DNA from: JAAXVZ01 sp964392465
GTDB taxonomy: Archaea; Nanobdellota; Nanobdellia; Woesearchaeales; GW2011-AR15
Assembly: GCA_964392465.1 (NCBI GenBank)
Contig: CAYMPC010000001.1
Location: forward strand, 18,692-82,691
DNA: 64,000 bases
Reading direction: 5' to 3'
A model generated the notes under the pieces. It made no database searches. It saw nothing but the letters and a program-made list of their open reading frames with translations, and had not been told where the DNA came from. The translations under genes were made by a program, and so were the position numbers. Below are positions 7,353 through 15,592 of this stretch, one piece after another (the first letter of the stretch is position 1; each line of letters begins with the position of its first letter).

Positions 7353-9301
7353 AACTGTTTAGTGTAATTAAAAAAGATATAATGCTTTTACTAAGATCTA
7401 GAATATCAAGTTTTGTTTTAATATTGGGGCCATTATTAATAATTATTCTAGTTGGTTTTTCCTTTAGTACAAGTTCTTTTAATCTAAAAATAGGTGTTTA
7501 TTCTGATAGTTATTCAGAATTAAGTGAATCCTTGATTGAAACACTAAAGGAAGATAATTATGCTGTTTCAAAATATTCAACAGAGGAGATGTGTATTGAA
7601 GAAATTAAGGAAGGTAAGACACATGCATGTATAATTTTTCCTCCAGGTATGAGTATAACAAATGAATACAAAGAAGTAGTTAGATTATATGTTGATCAAT
7701 CAAAAATAAATTTGGCTTACCTTGTCATGTCCACTTTAACAAGTTCATTTGGGGAGAAATCAACAGAAATAAGCAAAGACTTAACCAACAAGATAGTAGA
7801 TTCTTTGTTTTATGCAAAAAACACCTTAATTAAATTAGAAAACCCACTTTCTGATGCAAAAAAGCGAAATATTGAAATCACAGAAGATACAGAAGCGTCT
7901 ATAGAAGGATTGGAAAAATTAGATTTAAGTTCAACAGATGTTAGTTTAGATGCACGCACAAACAAGATTCAATCAGAGATAGACACCCTCCTTTTAGAAT
8001 CTACAAAATTAATTAAGAACAGCATGAACTTAGTAGAGAGCCTCGACGAATGGACACAAGGAAACGGAACAGCATATTTGGAGGAATTAGAATCAGAACT
8101 TCAAGAGTTAAATGTTACTTTATACACAAAACATAATGAAACCAAAAATGAAATTATCTTATTAACAGAGGAGCTTAACCAAACAATAACAGAAATTACT
8201 GAGAAACTAGATAATGCAAGAGAAGTCAATTTTGAGGTGTTAGATAAAACTAAAAAAGTCAAAGAAAACATAATAATTGTTAAAGAAAACACAGAAGAGA
8301 TTGACAACAAGGTAGCAGAAATACTTAATAATATCAATTCAGTAGAAATAACAAATGTTGAGAACATTGCAAGCCCAATAATAACAGAAATAAACCCAAT
8401 TGTCAAATCACAAACAAACCTTGGGTTTTTGTTTCCAAGTTTGATAGTGATGCTAATTATGTTTATTGGTTTATTGCTCCCTTCCTCGTTGATTATCATG
8501 GAAAAAAAATCAAAATCTTTTTTCAGGGTTTTTACAACACCAACAAAAAACAGATTATATGTTCTTTCAACATTTATAACTAGTATGTTGATAATATTTT
8601 TCCAAGTCATGATTATCTTATTTGTTTCACAATTATATTTCAAAATCAATTTATTAAGTTCTTTTTTTATTTTATTTATTTCATTAATTATGATTATGTC
8701 CTTATTTGTAATTATGGGTATGTTTATAGGTTATGTTTTTAACAGTGAAGAAATAGCAATGATGGCAGCGGTTTCAATAGGAAGTTTACTTTTGTTAACT
8801 TCAGGAATAGTTTTTCCATTAGAGAGCATGCCTAACTATATATTAGATAAAGCAAAAATGAACCCAATGCTTTTGGGTTCGGAGATGTTTAAAAAATCAC
8901 TTCTTTTTGGGGCAAATTTTGAATCAATCAAACAATCTTTTATGTATTTAGCTATCTTTTTTTTGACTTTCCTCTTTTTTATACTTTTAATAAAAAAACA
9001 TAAAAGAATAATTTACTTGATAAAAAAACCATTTCAAGTGAGACAAAAAAAAGAAAAACTGATGCAGCTTTTTGATTTTGCTGACAGAAAAGCAAAAACG
9101 CTTCCAGAATTCATTATTTCTCTTCATAGTATGACAAATGAAAAATTTACAGAACTGCTGAATAAATCTGCATTTTATGAATGGATGTTATATGTTGAAA
9201 AAAATAAAGTTTTGGCAGGAAAAATAAAAAACATATCTTCAAAAGAAGAATTAAACAATTTCCTTATTGAAGAAATAAAAAAACAAACAAAAAATAAATA
9301 A
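7349..9301 (+). CDS. ABC-2 type exporter permease with long coiled-coil ectodomain
   Basis: Protein of 650 residues. One membrane helix near residues 18-38 is followed by a large extracytoplasmic part (about 40-355) rich in coiled-coil heptads and Asn-x-Ser/Thr sites, then five or six membrane helices (about 360-555) of the ABC2 membrane domain. This resembles YhgE/Pip-type permeases. A further 75-residue cytosolic tail has the pattern LPEFIISLHSM...FYEWMLYVEKNKVLAGKIKNI...EEL, resembling the DUF5752 domain. The substrate is unknown; lipids, peptides or surface polymers are possible. It is coupled to the ATPase gene by overlap. Confidence 0.85.
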   Translation: MKLFSVIKKDIMLLLRSRISSFVLILGPLLIIILVGFSFSTSSFNLKIGVYSDSYSELSESLIETLKEDNYAVSKYSTEEMCIEEIKEGKTHACIIFPPGMSITNEYKEVVRLYVDQSKINLAYLVMSTLTSSFGEKSTEISKDLTNKIVDSLFYAKNTLIKLENPLSDAKKRNIEITEDTEASIEGLEKLDLSSTDVSLDARTNKIQSEIDTLLLESTKLIKNSMNLVESLDEWTQGNGTAYLEELESELQELNVTLYTKHNETKNEIILLTEELNQTITEITEKLDNAREVNFEVLDKTKKVKENIIIVKENTEEIDNKVAEILNNINSVEITNVENIASPIITEINPIVKSQTNLGFLFPSLIVMLIMFIGLLLPSSLIIMEKKSKSFFRVFTTPTKNRLYVLSTFITSMLIIFFQVMIILFVSQLYFKINLLSSFFILFISLIMIMSLFVIMGMFIGYVFNSEEIAMMAAVSIGSLLLLTSGIVFPLESMPNYILDKAKMNPMLLGSEMFKKSLLFGANFESIKQSFMYLAIFFLTFLFFILLIKKHKRIIYLIKKPFQVRQKKEKLMQLFDFADRKAKTLPEFIISLHSMTNEKFTELLNKSAFYEWMLYVEKNKVLAGKIKNISSKEELNNFLIEEIKKQTKNK

Positions 9302-9333
9302 TACTTTTAAAACATAGGATATTTCTTAAACAA

Positions 9334-10023
9334 ATGAAAACCTTTAGAAACATTTACCTTTTAGGAAGCTCACATGTGGCATCCGAAAGCATTAGGCAGG
9401 TTAAGCAGAATATTGAAAAAATTGCACCGGATATTATAGCGCTTGAACTTGACAGTGGAAGAGCATATGCACTAAAACACAAGGTTAAGAGACAAAAAAA
9501 TATTGACCTTGTCAAAATATTAGGACTTCCTGGTTTTTTATTCTACCTTTTTGGAGAATTTATACAGAGAAAATTAGGCAAAATAATGAATATAAGTCCA
9601 GGATCTGAGATGCTGACAGCTATCAGACTTGCAGAGGAAAAAAAATTGCCTGTCTTTTTTATAGATCGAGAAATTCAAATTACATTATCCAGATTTTCCA
9701 AACACGTAAAAAAAAGAGAGATACTAAAAATGTTTTTTGATGTTGTTTTTGGTTTTTTTAAAAAAGAAAAAGTAAAGATTGACTTATCAAAATTACCTTC
9801 TGAAGAATTAATAAGTTTTGTTTTGAGCGAGACAAAAGAGAGGTATCCTTCTTTTTATAAGATCCTTATTTATGAGAGAGACAGGTTTATGGCCAACAAA
9901 TTATATGCTCTCTCCTCTTCTTTTCCGGATAAAAAAATATTTGCTGTTTCTGGAGCAGGACATAGTAAAGGAATTTTGAATTATCTAGAACAAATTTCAA
10001 AGCAAGAGCATAAATTTACTTGA
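9334..10023 (+). CDS. TraB family protein
   Basis: Protein of 229 residues. Family signatures occur in order: LLGSSHVASES near the N-terminus, IIALELDSGRAYAL, an FFIDREIQITLSR segment, a YERDRFMANKL segment, and FAVSGAGHSKGIL at the end. TraB/PrgY/GumN proteins share a presumed metalloprotease-like fold; the enterococcal founder dampens peptide pheromone activity. It lacks the C-terminal membrane domain of many archaeal members, which are about 400 residues long. TATA (ACTTTTAAAACAT) lies about 26 bases before the ATG, so it is probably transcribed separately from the ABC genes. Its last eight bases overlap the end of the convergent Memo gene. Confidence 0.85.
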   Translation: MKTFRNIYLLGSSHVASESIRQVKQNIEKIAPDIIALELDSGRAYALKHKVKRQKNIDLVKILGLPGFLFYLFGEFIQRKLGKIMNISPGSEMLTAIRLAEEKKLPVFFIDREIQITLSRFSKHVKKREILKMFFDVVFGFFKKEKVKIDLSKLPSEELISFVLSETKERYPSFYKILIYERDRFMANKLYALSSSFPDKKIFAVSGAGHSKGILNYLEQISKQEHKFT

Positions 10024-10885
10024 AAACCATGCTGACATAGCTCACTGAATTTTTATAATCCCCGAGGATGTCTCCTGAAGTATAATGCATTAATAAATTG
10101 GCTTTTGGTTTTTTTTCATAGTTTTCTAGCATAGCCAAAAAGACAAGAAGTGGCATATAACCGCAAATAGTTATTCTTGTTGAATTTATATACTCTTTAA
10201 ATCCTTGTGTGTCTAACTTTGCGATAATGTCAATTGCGCCCTTGTCAAGAGAAGTGATTCTTTCAGGAATATCTGTTGAAAAAGGGATATAATGATAATT
10301 TCTTCCATAATGTGTAAAATCAGAACTTAAAATAAAGAGTATTTTTTTATTAATCTTTTTGAAATAATCATATAATTCTTTTCCTAATATATTGAAATCT
10401 AAATCGTTTCCAATACCTATGGGAATAATTCTGAGTTCTTTTAGTTTGTCCCTGTTTGCATATTGCAAAAAGGGGAGCTGGACCTCAATAGAATGTTCGT
10501 AAAGATGAATATCCTCTCTTATTTTTAATGAGGTGTTTTCACTTATTCCTTTGATGATTTCTTTATGTGTTCTTATTGTTCCAAGAGGGGTTTCCCAGTC
10601 TTCTAGAGATAATCCTGAGTTAATATCAGAATGATTAGGTGCTAAAATAACAAAAGCATCTGGAAATTCAGATTCCGCAATCTCCATATAGCTCCATGCA
10701 GCACAAGGTCCAGAGAAAAAATATCCAGCATGTGGAGAAATTACAGCAATTATATTTTTGTTTCTTCTTTTTATAGGCAAATCTCCTGGCCCTTTTTTTG
10801 AATAAAAGCAAGCCTCTATTTGTTTATTTAACCCTTCAAAAGATCCTTCGTAAAATTGTCCTGCCACACAAGATTTTCTTACCAT
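10016..10885 (-). CDS. Memo-family protein (AmmeMemoRadiSam system protein B)
   Basis: Protein of 289 residues matching the full Memo family. The N-terminal R-x-x-x-V/A-x-x-x-F-Y block (MVRKSCVAGQFYEGS), ISPHAGYFFSGPCAAWSY, LAPNHSD, EHSIEVQLPFLQY, SSDFTHYGRNYHYIPF, and a near C-terminal ICGYMPLLVFL block with the conserved Cys are all present. Memo is related to extradiol dioxygenases and binds metal through His/Cys residues; its archaeal role is not established. A TATA-like TTTTTAAAGG is centred about 26 bases upstream and no ribosome binding site is seen, so it is probably leaderless. The usual partners AMMECR1 and the radical SAM enzyme are not adjacent here. Confidence 0.93.
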   Translation of the reverse strand: MVRKSCVAGQFYEGSFEGLNKQIEACFYSKKGPGDLPIKRRNKNIIAVISPHAGYFFSGPCAAWSYMEIAESEFPDAFVILAPNHSDINSGLSLEDWETPLGTIRTHKEIIKGISENTSLKIREDIHLYEHSIEVQLPFLQYANRDKLKELRIIPIGIGNDLDFNILGKELYDYFKKINKKILFILSSDFTHYGRNYHYIPFSTDIPERITSLDKGAIDIIAKLDTQGFKEYINSTRITICGYMPLLVFLAMLENYEKKPKANLLMHYTSGDILGDYKNSVSYVSMVFK

Positions 10886-10988
10886 ATAATATCATATTAG
10901 AAATACCTTTAAAAAGCTATTTGATACCATCAAAAAAACTTTTGAAATTTTAGCAACTTTTAAATAAACAAGCACTTTAATAAAAAAA

Positions 10989-11918
10989 ATGGAAATATCT
11001 GTTGTTATTGCAGCATATAATGAAGAAGAGAACATTCAAGATCTTTATACTAAAATTACTAAGGTATTAAAAGAGTTAAAAAAAGAATATGAAATATTGA
11101 TAGTAGATGACGGCTCAACAGATAGAACCTTTTTGGAATTGGAAAAGATAAACAGAAAAGACAAGAAATTAAGAATAATAAAATTTAGAAAAAATTTTGG
11201 GCAAAGCGCAGCATGGGACGCAGGATTTAATAATGCCAAAGGCAAAATTATTATAACAATGGATGCAGATCTTCAAAACGATCCAGAAGACATTCCTAAA
11301 CTGTTAGATGAACTTGAAAAAGGATATGACGTTATATCTGGGTGGAGATATGCAAGAAAAGATTCTTTTTCAAAAAAAATATTTTCTTCTTTTTCTAGAT
11401 TTCTAAGAAAAAGAGTTATAGATGATAAGATACATGACTCAGGGTGCTCCTTGAAAGCCTATAAAAAAGAATGTGTTGAAGGGATTGAGTTGCATGGAGA
11501 AATGCACAGATATATTACAGAAATTATGGCATTAAAAGGATATAAAATAGGAGAACACAAGGTTAATCATTTTCAAAGGAAACACGGAAAAACAAAATAT
11601 AATCTAATTAGGTTGCCAAAAGGATTCTTAGACCTTTTAGTAATTGCTTTCTGGCAAAAATATTCATCAAGGCCGATTCATTTATTTGGAGGATTGGGAT
11701 TACTGATGACGTTTTTGGGAATTGTTTTAGGAGGCTATCTTGTTTTTATTAAGTTCCTTTATAATGTAGCTATATCTAACAGGCCACTCCTTTTATTAGC
11801 AGTTCTTTTTATTCTTTTAGGAATACAATTTATTGTTTTTGGATTGATAGCAGATATACTTATAAAAATGTATTATTCAGGAAATAAAAAAAACTATTCG
11901 ATAGAAAAATTAATTTGA
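10989..11918 (+). CDS. GT2 glycosyltransferase, dolichol-phosphate sugar synthase type
   Basis: Protein of 309 residues. The GT-A domain has VVIAAYNEEENI (5-16), the nucleotide site LIVDDGSTDRT (37-47), and the DxD-type motif MDADLQNDPEDIP (91-103). Two membrane helices at the C-terminus (about 230-255 and 262-290) match the DPM1-like/GtrB-like enzymes that put a sugar onto a polyprenyl phosphate. This would supply lipid-linked sugar to the GT39 protein encoded nearby on the other strand. A TATA element about 26 bases before the ATG and the lack of a ribosome binding site point to a leaderless message. Confidence 0.9.
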   Translation: MEISVVIAAYNEEENIQDLYTKITKVLKELKKEYEILIVDDGSTDRTFLELEKINRKDKKLRIIKFRKNFGQSAAWDAGFNNAKGKIIITMDADLQNDPEDIPKLLDELEKGYDVISGWRYARKDSFSKKIFSSFSRFLRKRVIDDKIHDSGCSLKAYKKECVEGIELHGEMHRYITEIMALKGYKIGEHKVNHFQRKHGKTKYNLIRLPKGFLDLLVIAFWQKYSSRPIHLFGGLGLLMTFLGIVLGGYLVFIKFLYNVAISNRPLLLLAVLFILLGIQFIVFGLIADILIKMYYSGNKKNYSIEKLI

Positions 11919-11927
11919 ATTCTTTTT

Positions 11928-12890
11928 TTATATTTTCTTTATTAGTTTGACCCACCCAAAAAAACCAAGGAAAGCAACGTATATTAGTTGTATAATATGC
12001 AGGCTGAACGATAAAAGTACAGCATTTTCTAAGGAATATCCTAAAACAATTAAACTAATTACCCATAGACTCTCAAAAGTTCCAAAATTAGCTATCCCTC
12101 CAAAAGGAATAATACCCGAAAGAACACCCATAGGTACAACAAATAATAGAATACTCAAAGGAAGATAGAAACCTAAAGATATTATCAAGAAGAAATAGCA
12201 GAAAAACCCAAGGCCAAAAGACAAAAGAGAAAGGAAAAAAACAGAGAAAATAGTCTCTTTTTTTTTATAACTCATAAAACTTTTCAAGAAAAGAAATGTG
12301 TTCTTCTTAATATTGGCAAAAAAATTTAATTTTAAAATTTTATTTTTCCAAATTTTTTCTAAAACAGAAATTAAAAACAAAGGGTTAAATAAAGAATAAA
12401 TCACACAAATCAAAGATAGCAAAAAAACCAAAGTAAAAAAAAAGCTTTTGTTGTAATCTAATTTTAAAGGATTGGAAAAAATAAGTCCTATAAATAACAT
12501 CAAAACAATAACAACAAAATCAAATAGTCTTGCAACAATAAAAGAAGAGAAGGCCTCTTTATAATCTCCTTGTTTTGTTTTTTTAATCAAGAAAGGGTAG
12601 CTCAACTCTCCCAGTTTGAAAGGTAAAAGGTAATTTAGAAAATTATAAACAAAAACAATATCTAACATATTGCTTAGACTTGTTTTGTTTTTCAGCAAAA
12701 CTCTAAACCTTACAGCCCTCACTATAAGTACAAAAGTATAAAGGACAAGTGCAATTATTAGATATTCTATTTGAATATTTTTTCCTATTTCTATATATTT
12801 ATTAATATCTGTTTTTGATAGCAGCAAATAAAGAAGAATAAAACTAATAAAAAAGGAAATTAGTAATTTTATGAAATCTTTTTTTTTCAT
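11928..12890 (-). CDS. UPF0104/lysylphosphatidylglycerol synthase-like membrane protein
   Basis: Protein of 320 residues with about eight membrane helices. The N-terminal LLLSKTDINKYI, the RAVRFRVLL block, and the LPFKLGELSYPFLIKK motif are typical of the LPG_synthase_TM (COG0392) family, as is the glycine-rich GVLSGIIPFGGIANFGTFE block near the C-terminus. Archaeal members without the aminoacyl-transferase domain are thought to act as lipid flippases or lipid-modifying partners of glycosyltransferases. Its start overlaps the stop of the GT39 gene by four bases (ATGA), so the two are coupled, which fits a role in moving a lipid-linked sugar across the membrane. Confidence 0.88.
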   Translation of the reverse strand: MKKKDFIKLLISFFISFILLYLLLSKTDINKYIEIGKNIQIEYLIIALVLYTFVLIVRAVRFRVLLKNKTSLSNMLDIVFVYNFLNYLLPFKLGELSYPFLIKKTKQGDYKEAFSSFIVARLFDFVVIVLMLFIGLIFSNPLKLDYNKSFFFTLVFLLSLICVIYSLFNPLFLISVLEKIWKNKILKLNFFANIKKNTFLFLKSFMSYKKKETIFSVFFLSLLSFGLGFFCYFFLIISLGFYLPLSILLFVVPMGVLSGIIPFGGIANFGTFESLWVISLIVLGYSLENAVLLSFSLHIIQLIYVAFLGFFGWVKLIKKI

Positions 12891-14686
12891 TCTAAGTTAA
12901 TATATCTTATCTCATAAAAAGAGCCATCTGTTCTAGAATATTGCCTATTCAAAAGAGCTTTATCTTGCAGCATAGAATTAAGCGCTGTTTCATTAAAAGT
13001 GCCTCCTTTTCTGAATAAAAAAAAGATTGGCTGTACTTGCTGTTGGCTAGCTTGAAAAAATCCGAATTGAACAAGCCTATAGTTATCTCTTATATAATTC
13101 ATAACTTCTTGATTTTGAAAGTAATAATTGATCCCCCACTGATACATAAAAATCCAGTTTACATTATTCTCTTCTTCGGCCTTTTTCAGATATTCTGCTG
13201 TTGCTGGAGGTTTATACCCCTTTATTCCTGCATGCCACAACACACCAAAACTCTGCCCAGTAGAATGAAACATTCTATCTTCTTTTTGAGCGTATTCTCT
13301 AATATAATCTCCAGCAATATCCAACCCAGGAAATTGCGTGTCAAATTGTCTGTTTTTTGCCTCTATTGACTTTGCATATAAAGCAGAATTTGGGAGGGGA
13401 AATAAGAAAATGAAAACAAAAAAAATTGCAATTTTTATTAATAATTTGCTTTGCTTTTCATTAAAAAAACCCGCTATGTTAGAAGCAATAACATCCATAA
13501 AATAACCAATCATAAATATAATTAAGGGAGCAACAGGAAATTGATGATAGCTGTGTCCACTCAATTTATATCCCATAATAAATAAAAACACAAAGACAGA
13601 AATAAAATACCAAAACATGAACCTGTAACCTAATTTGTTTTTATTTTTTGAGAAGTAAAGCATAAGGAAAAGGAATGAGCCTATAAAAGCAAAATAAACG
13701 CCAATCATACTATAATTATCAGTAACATAACTCTTCATTATATTCCAAAAATCACTACTTCCTACCATGCTTAGATCAACAAGATTAACAAGATCATAAG
13801 AATCTAAAGAATCTTGGCTGAACTCTTTGCCAAAAATATTGTTTTTTACATATATTTCTGAATAAGCCATCCATCCTGGAAACCCAGAGAAGATTATTGC
13901 AGCAACTAAAAGAGAAAAGATAGTCTTTTTAGGATCTTTTTTGAAATTAAAGATAAGCTTTTTGAAAGGAAATGTGAAAAACATGGGTATTAAAATGACA
14001 ACAAAAGTATATTTTGTTATTGAGGCAAGCATTACAAAAAGAGAAGCAAGATAAAGATATGAAAATTTATTTTCTTCCAATTGTTTTTTAATCCATTTAA
14101 TATAAAATAGAACTCCTAAAAGCATAAAAAAAAGCCCGGGATTAATAACATCAATATTATGGCTGAAAAAAACATACATGGGATTTATAGCAGATAGAAA
14201 AGCGCATAATAGAGCAATATCTTCCCTTTCAAAAAGTTCTTTTATTAAAAAATAAAATACTAATACAGAGCCAAGGGAAAAAAGAATATTTGCAAGCCTA
14301 GCTATAACTAGGCTCTCGCCAAAGATCTTAAACAAAAATCCTACAATAACACCTATCATAGGGAAAGTGTCATTGTGCTGACCATCTAATGGTTCTCTTA
14401 TGTTCTCTGTTGAATCTCTCATAGGGACAAAAAAACCATACTTGAAAAAACCCTCTCTTGCAAAATTTCTAGCTTCTGTTATATAGTGTGCAGTTTTCCA
14501 ATTGTGGTATCCAATTACAGGATATTGAATGTGATAGAATCTGAGATAAAAGCCATATGCTAAAAATCCAAGTAAAAGCACAATAACTACAATATAAGAA
14601 CCATATTTTCGATTCAATTTAAGTAATTCAAATAAATTTGCTTCCTCTTCTTTAGAAATCTCAACTTTTTCTTTCTTTTTTCCCAT
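12887..14686 (-). CDS. GT39/ArnT-like membrane glycosyltransferase
   Basis: Protein of 599 residues with about eleven membrane helices. A cytosolic N-terminal stretch of about 30 charged residues precedes the first helix. The first outer loop (FYHIQYPVIGYHNWKTAHYITEARNF) and the DGQHNDTFPMIG segment occupy the positions of the acidic catalytic loops of PMT/ArnT enzymes; a soluble C-terminal part of about 150 residues contains GMFHSTGQSFGVLWHAG-like sequence. These enzymes move a sugar from a polyprenyl phosphate to a protein or lipid on the outer face. It is coupled to the downstream flippase-like gene and forms a surface-glycan unit with the GT2 gene. The acceptor is unknown. Confidence 0.85.
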   Translation of the reverse strand: MGKKKEKVEISKEEEANLFELLKLNRKYGSYIVVIVLLLGFLAYGFYLRFYHIQYPVIGYHNWKTAHYITEARNFAREGFFKYGFFVPMRDSTENIREPLDGQHNDTFPMIGVIVGFLFKIFGESLVIARLANILFSLGSVLVFYFLIKELFEREDIALLCAFLSAINPMYVFFSHNIDVINPGLFFMLLGVLFYIKWIKKQLEENKFSYLYLASLFVMLASITKYTFVVILIPMFFTFPFKKLIFNFKKDPKKTIFSLLVAAIIFSGFPGWMAYSEIYVKNNIFGKEFSQDSLDSYDLVNLVDLSMVGSSDFWNIMKSYVTDNYSMIGVYFAFIGSFLFLMLYFSKNKNKLGYRFMFWYFISVFVFLFIMGYKLSGHSYHQFPVAPLIIFMIGYFMDVIASNIAGFFNEKQSKLLIKIAIFFVFIFLFPLPNSALYAKSIEAKNRQFDTQFPGLDIAGDYIREYAQKEDRMFHSTGQSFGVLWHAGIKGYKPPATAEYLKKAEEENNVNWIFMYQWGINYYFQNQEVMNYIRDNYRLVQFGFFQASQQQVQPIFFLFRKGGTFNETALNSMLQDKALLNRQYSRTDGSFYEIRYINLE

Positions 14687-14779
14687 ACTAAATCAAGCCC
14701 CCACTACAAATTGAGATATTCAGAATTATATAAATTTATTGACTACTATTGACTATAAAAAATAGCAGAAACAATTAAA

Positions 14780-14850
14780 CCCTCGAAGGACCCCACGAAT
14801 GGAGCCCTCCCAGGGAAAAAGAGGTGAATGTAAAAGTAATGTATCTACTT
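14780..14850 (+). ncRNA. Candidate GC-rich structured RNA
   Basis: Between two protein genes lies a short island far richer in G and C than the surroundings (CCCTCGAAGGACCCCACGAA, then GGAGCCCTCCCAGGG, 14780-14815). CCCT at 14780-14783 can pair with AGGG at 14812-14815, and CCTC with GAGG at 14821-14824. A small hairpin AAAGTA/TACTTT follows at about 14834-14852. On the plus strand CTATAAAA (14753-14760) sits about 25 bases before the island, the right place for a TATA box. In an AT-rich genome such islands often mark RNA genes. I cannot assign a class; the strand is inferred from the TATA position. Confidence 0.4.
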
Positions 14851-14946
14851 TAAAATAGTCACTTATTATATATAAAACTTTCTATTTTGATTACATTTCA
14901 AAGTAGTAACAAATACTTTTTTAAAACAAGATAATGTCTAATCTAT

Positions 14947-15567
14947 ATGATCCAAAAGAAATGTGTAAAATGCAATAAAAAAGCAGAGCTTTTTCTTCCT
15001 ACGTTTACCTCTTGCAGAAGTTGTTTTGTTAAAATAATAGAGAAAAGAGTTAGGAAAGAGTTTAGAGTGAATGAATTTCTTAAAAAAAAAGATAAAATTT
15101 TTTTAATTGATGATGGTAGTCCAGAAGCAAAGCTCAATATCTATTTTATAAAAAACCTCTCACAAAACCTATTTTTAAATTTAATAATACTAAAAGCAGA
15201 AGAGTATTCTTTAGGAAAGACTTTTAAAAAAAATATTAAAAAGATCATTATTCCTTGGAACTCAGACAAAGAGGCTCTTTATTTTCTTGAATCTGTTCTG
15301 GATAATAAAAATGCAGAATATCTCGGACATTTCCTTATTAAGGGCAATTTATTTTTTAAGCCGCTTTTGCATGTTTCAAATAACGAGATTCTTTTGTTTG
15401 CCAGGATAAAAAATATTAAATTATCACCCAAAGCATTCCTTAAAAAGGAAACTTCTTATCTCTCTGAACATCTTGAGTTATTGGAAAATGAATTTCCTGA
15501 AGTTAAATTCAGCCTGATTAAAAGCAGCCAGGATATTAAAAACAAACTCAAAAACAAAAACAAATAA
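14947..15567 (+). CDS. Degenerate Ncs6/Ncs2-like tRNA thiolation protein
   Basis: Protein of 206 residues. Two CxxC pairs (C6/C9 and C23/C26) form the N-terminal zinc site typical of TtuA/Ncs6/Ncs2 proteins, followed by the basic helix IIEKRVRKEFR. The ATP-binding PP-loop (usually SGGKDSxxL) is replaced by DDGSPEAKL. Farther on, FKPLLHVSNNEILLFARIKNIKL mirrors the IKPLxxxxExExxxYAxxKGI block, and LLENEFPEVKFSLIKSSQDI mirrors the family end. It may be a non-catalytic partner, like eukaryotic Ncs2/CTU2, of a separate Ncs6 enzyme not seen here. A TATA-like CTTTTTTAAAA lies about 26 bases before the ATG. Confidence 0.65.
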   Translation: MIQKKCVKCNKKAELFLPTFTSCRSCFVKIIEKRVRKEFRVNEFLKKKDKIFLIDDGSPEAKLNIYFIKNLSQNLFLNLIILKAEEYSLGKTFKKNIKKIIIPWNSDKEALYFLESVLDNKNAEYLGHFLIKGNLFFKPLLHVSNNEILLFARIKNIKLSPKAFLKKETSYLSEHLELLENEFPEVKFSLIKSSQDIKNKLKNKNK

Positions 15568-15592
15568 ATACTTAATATTATACTAATAAATT

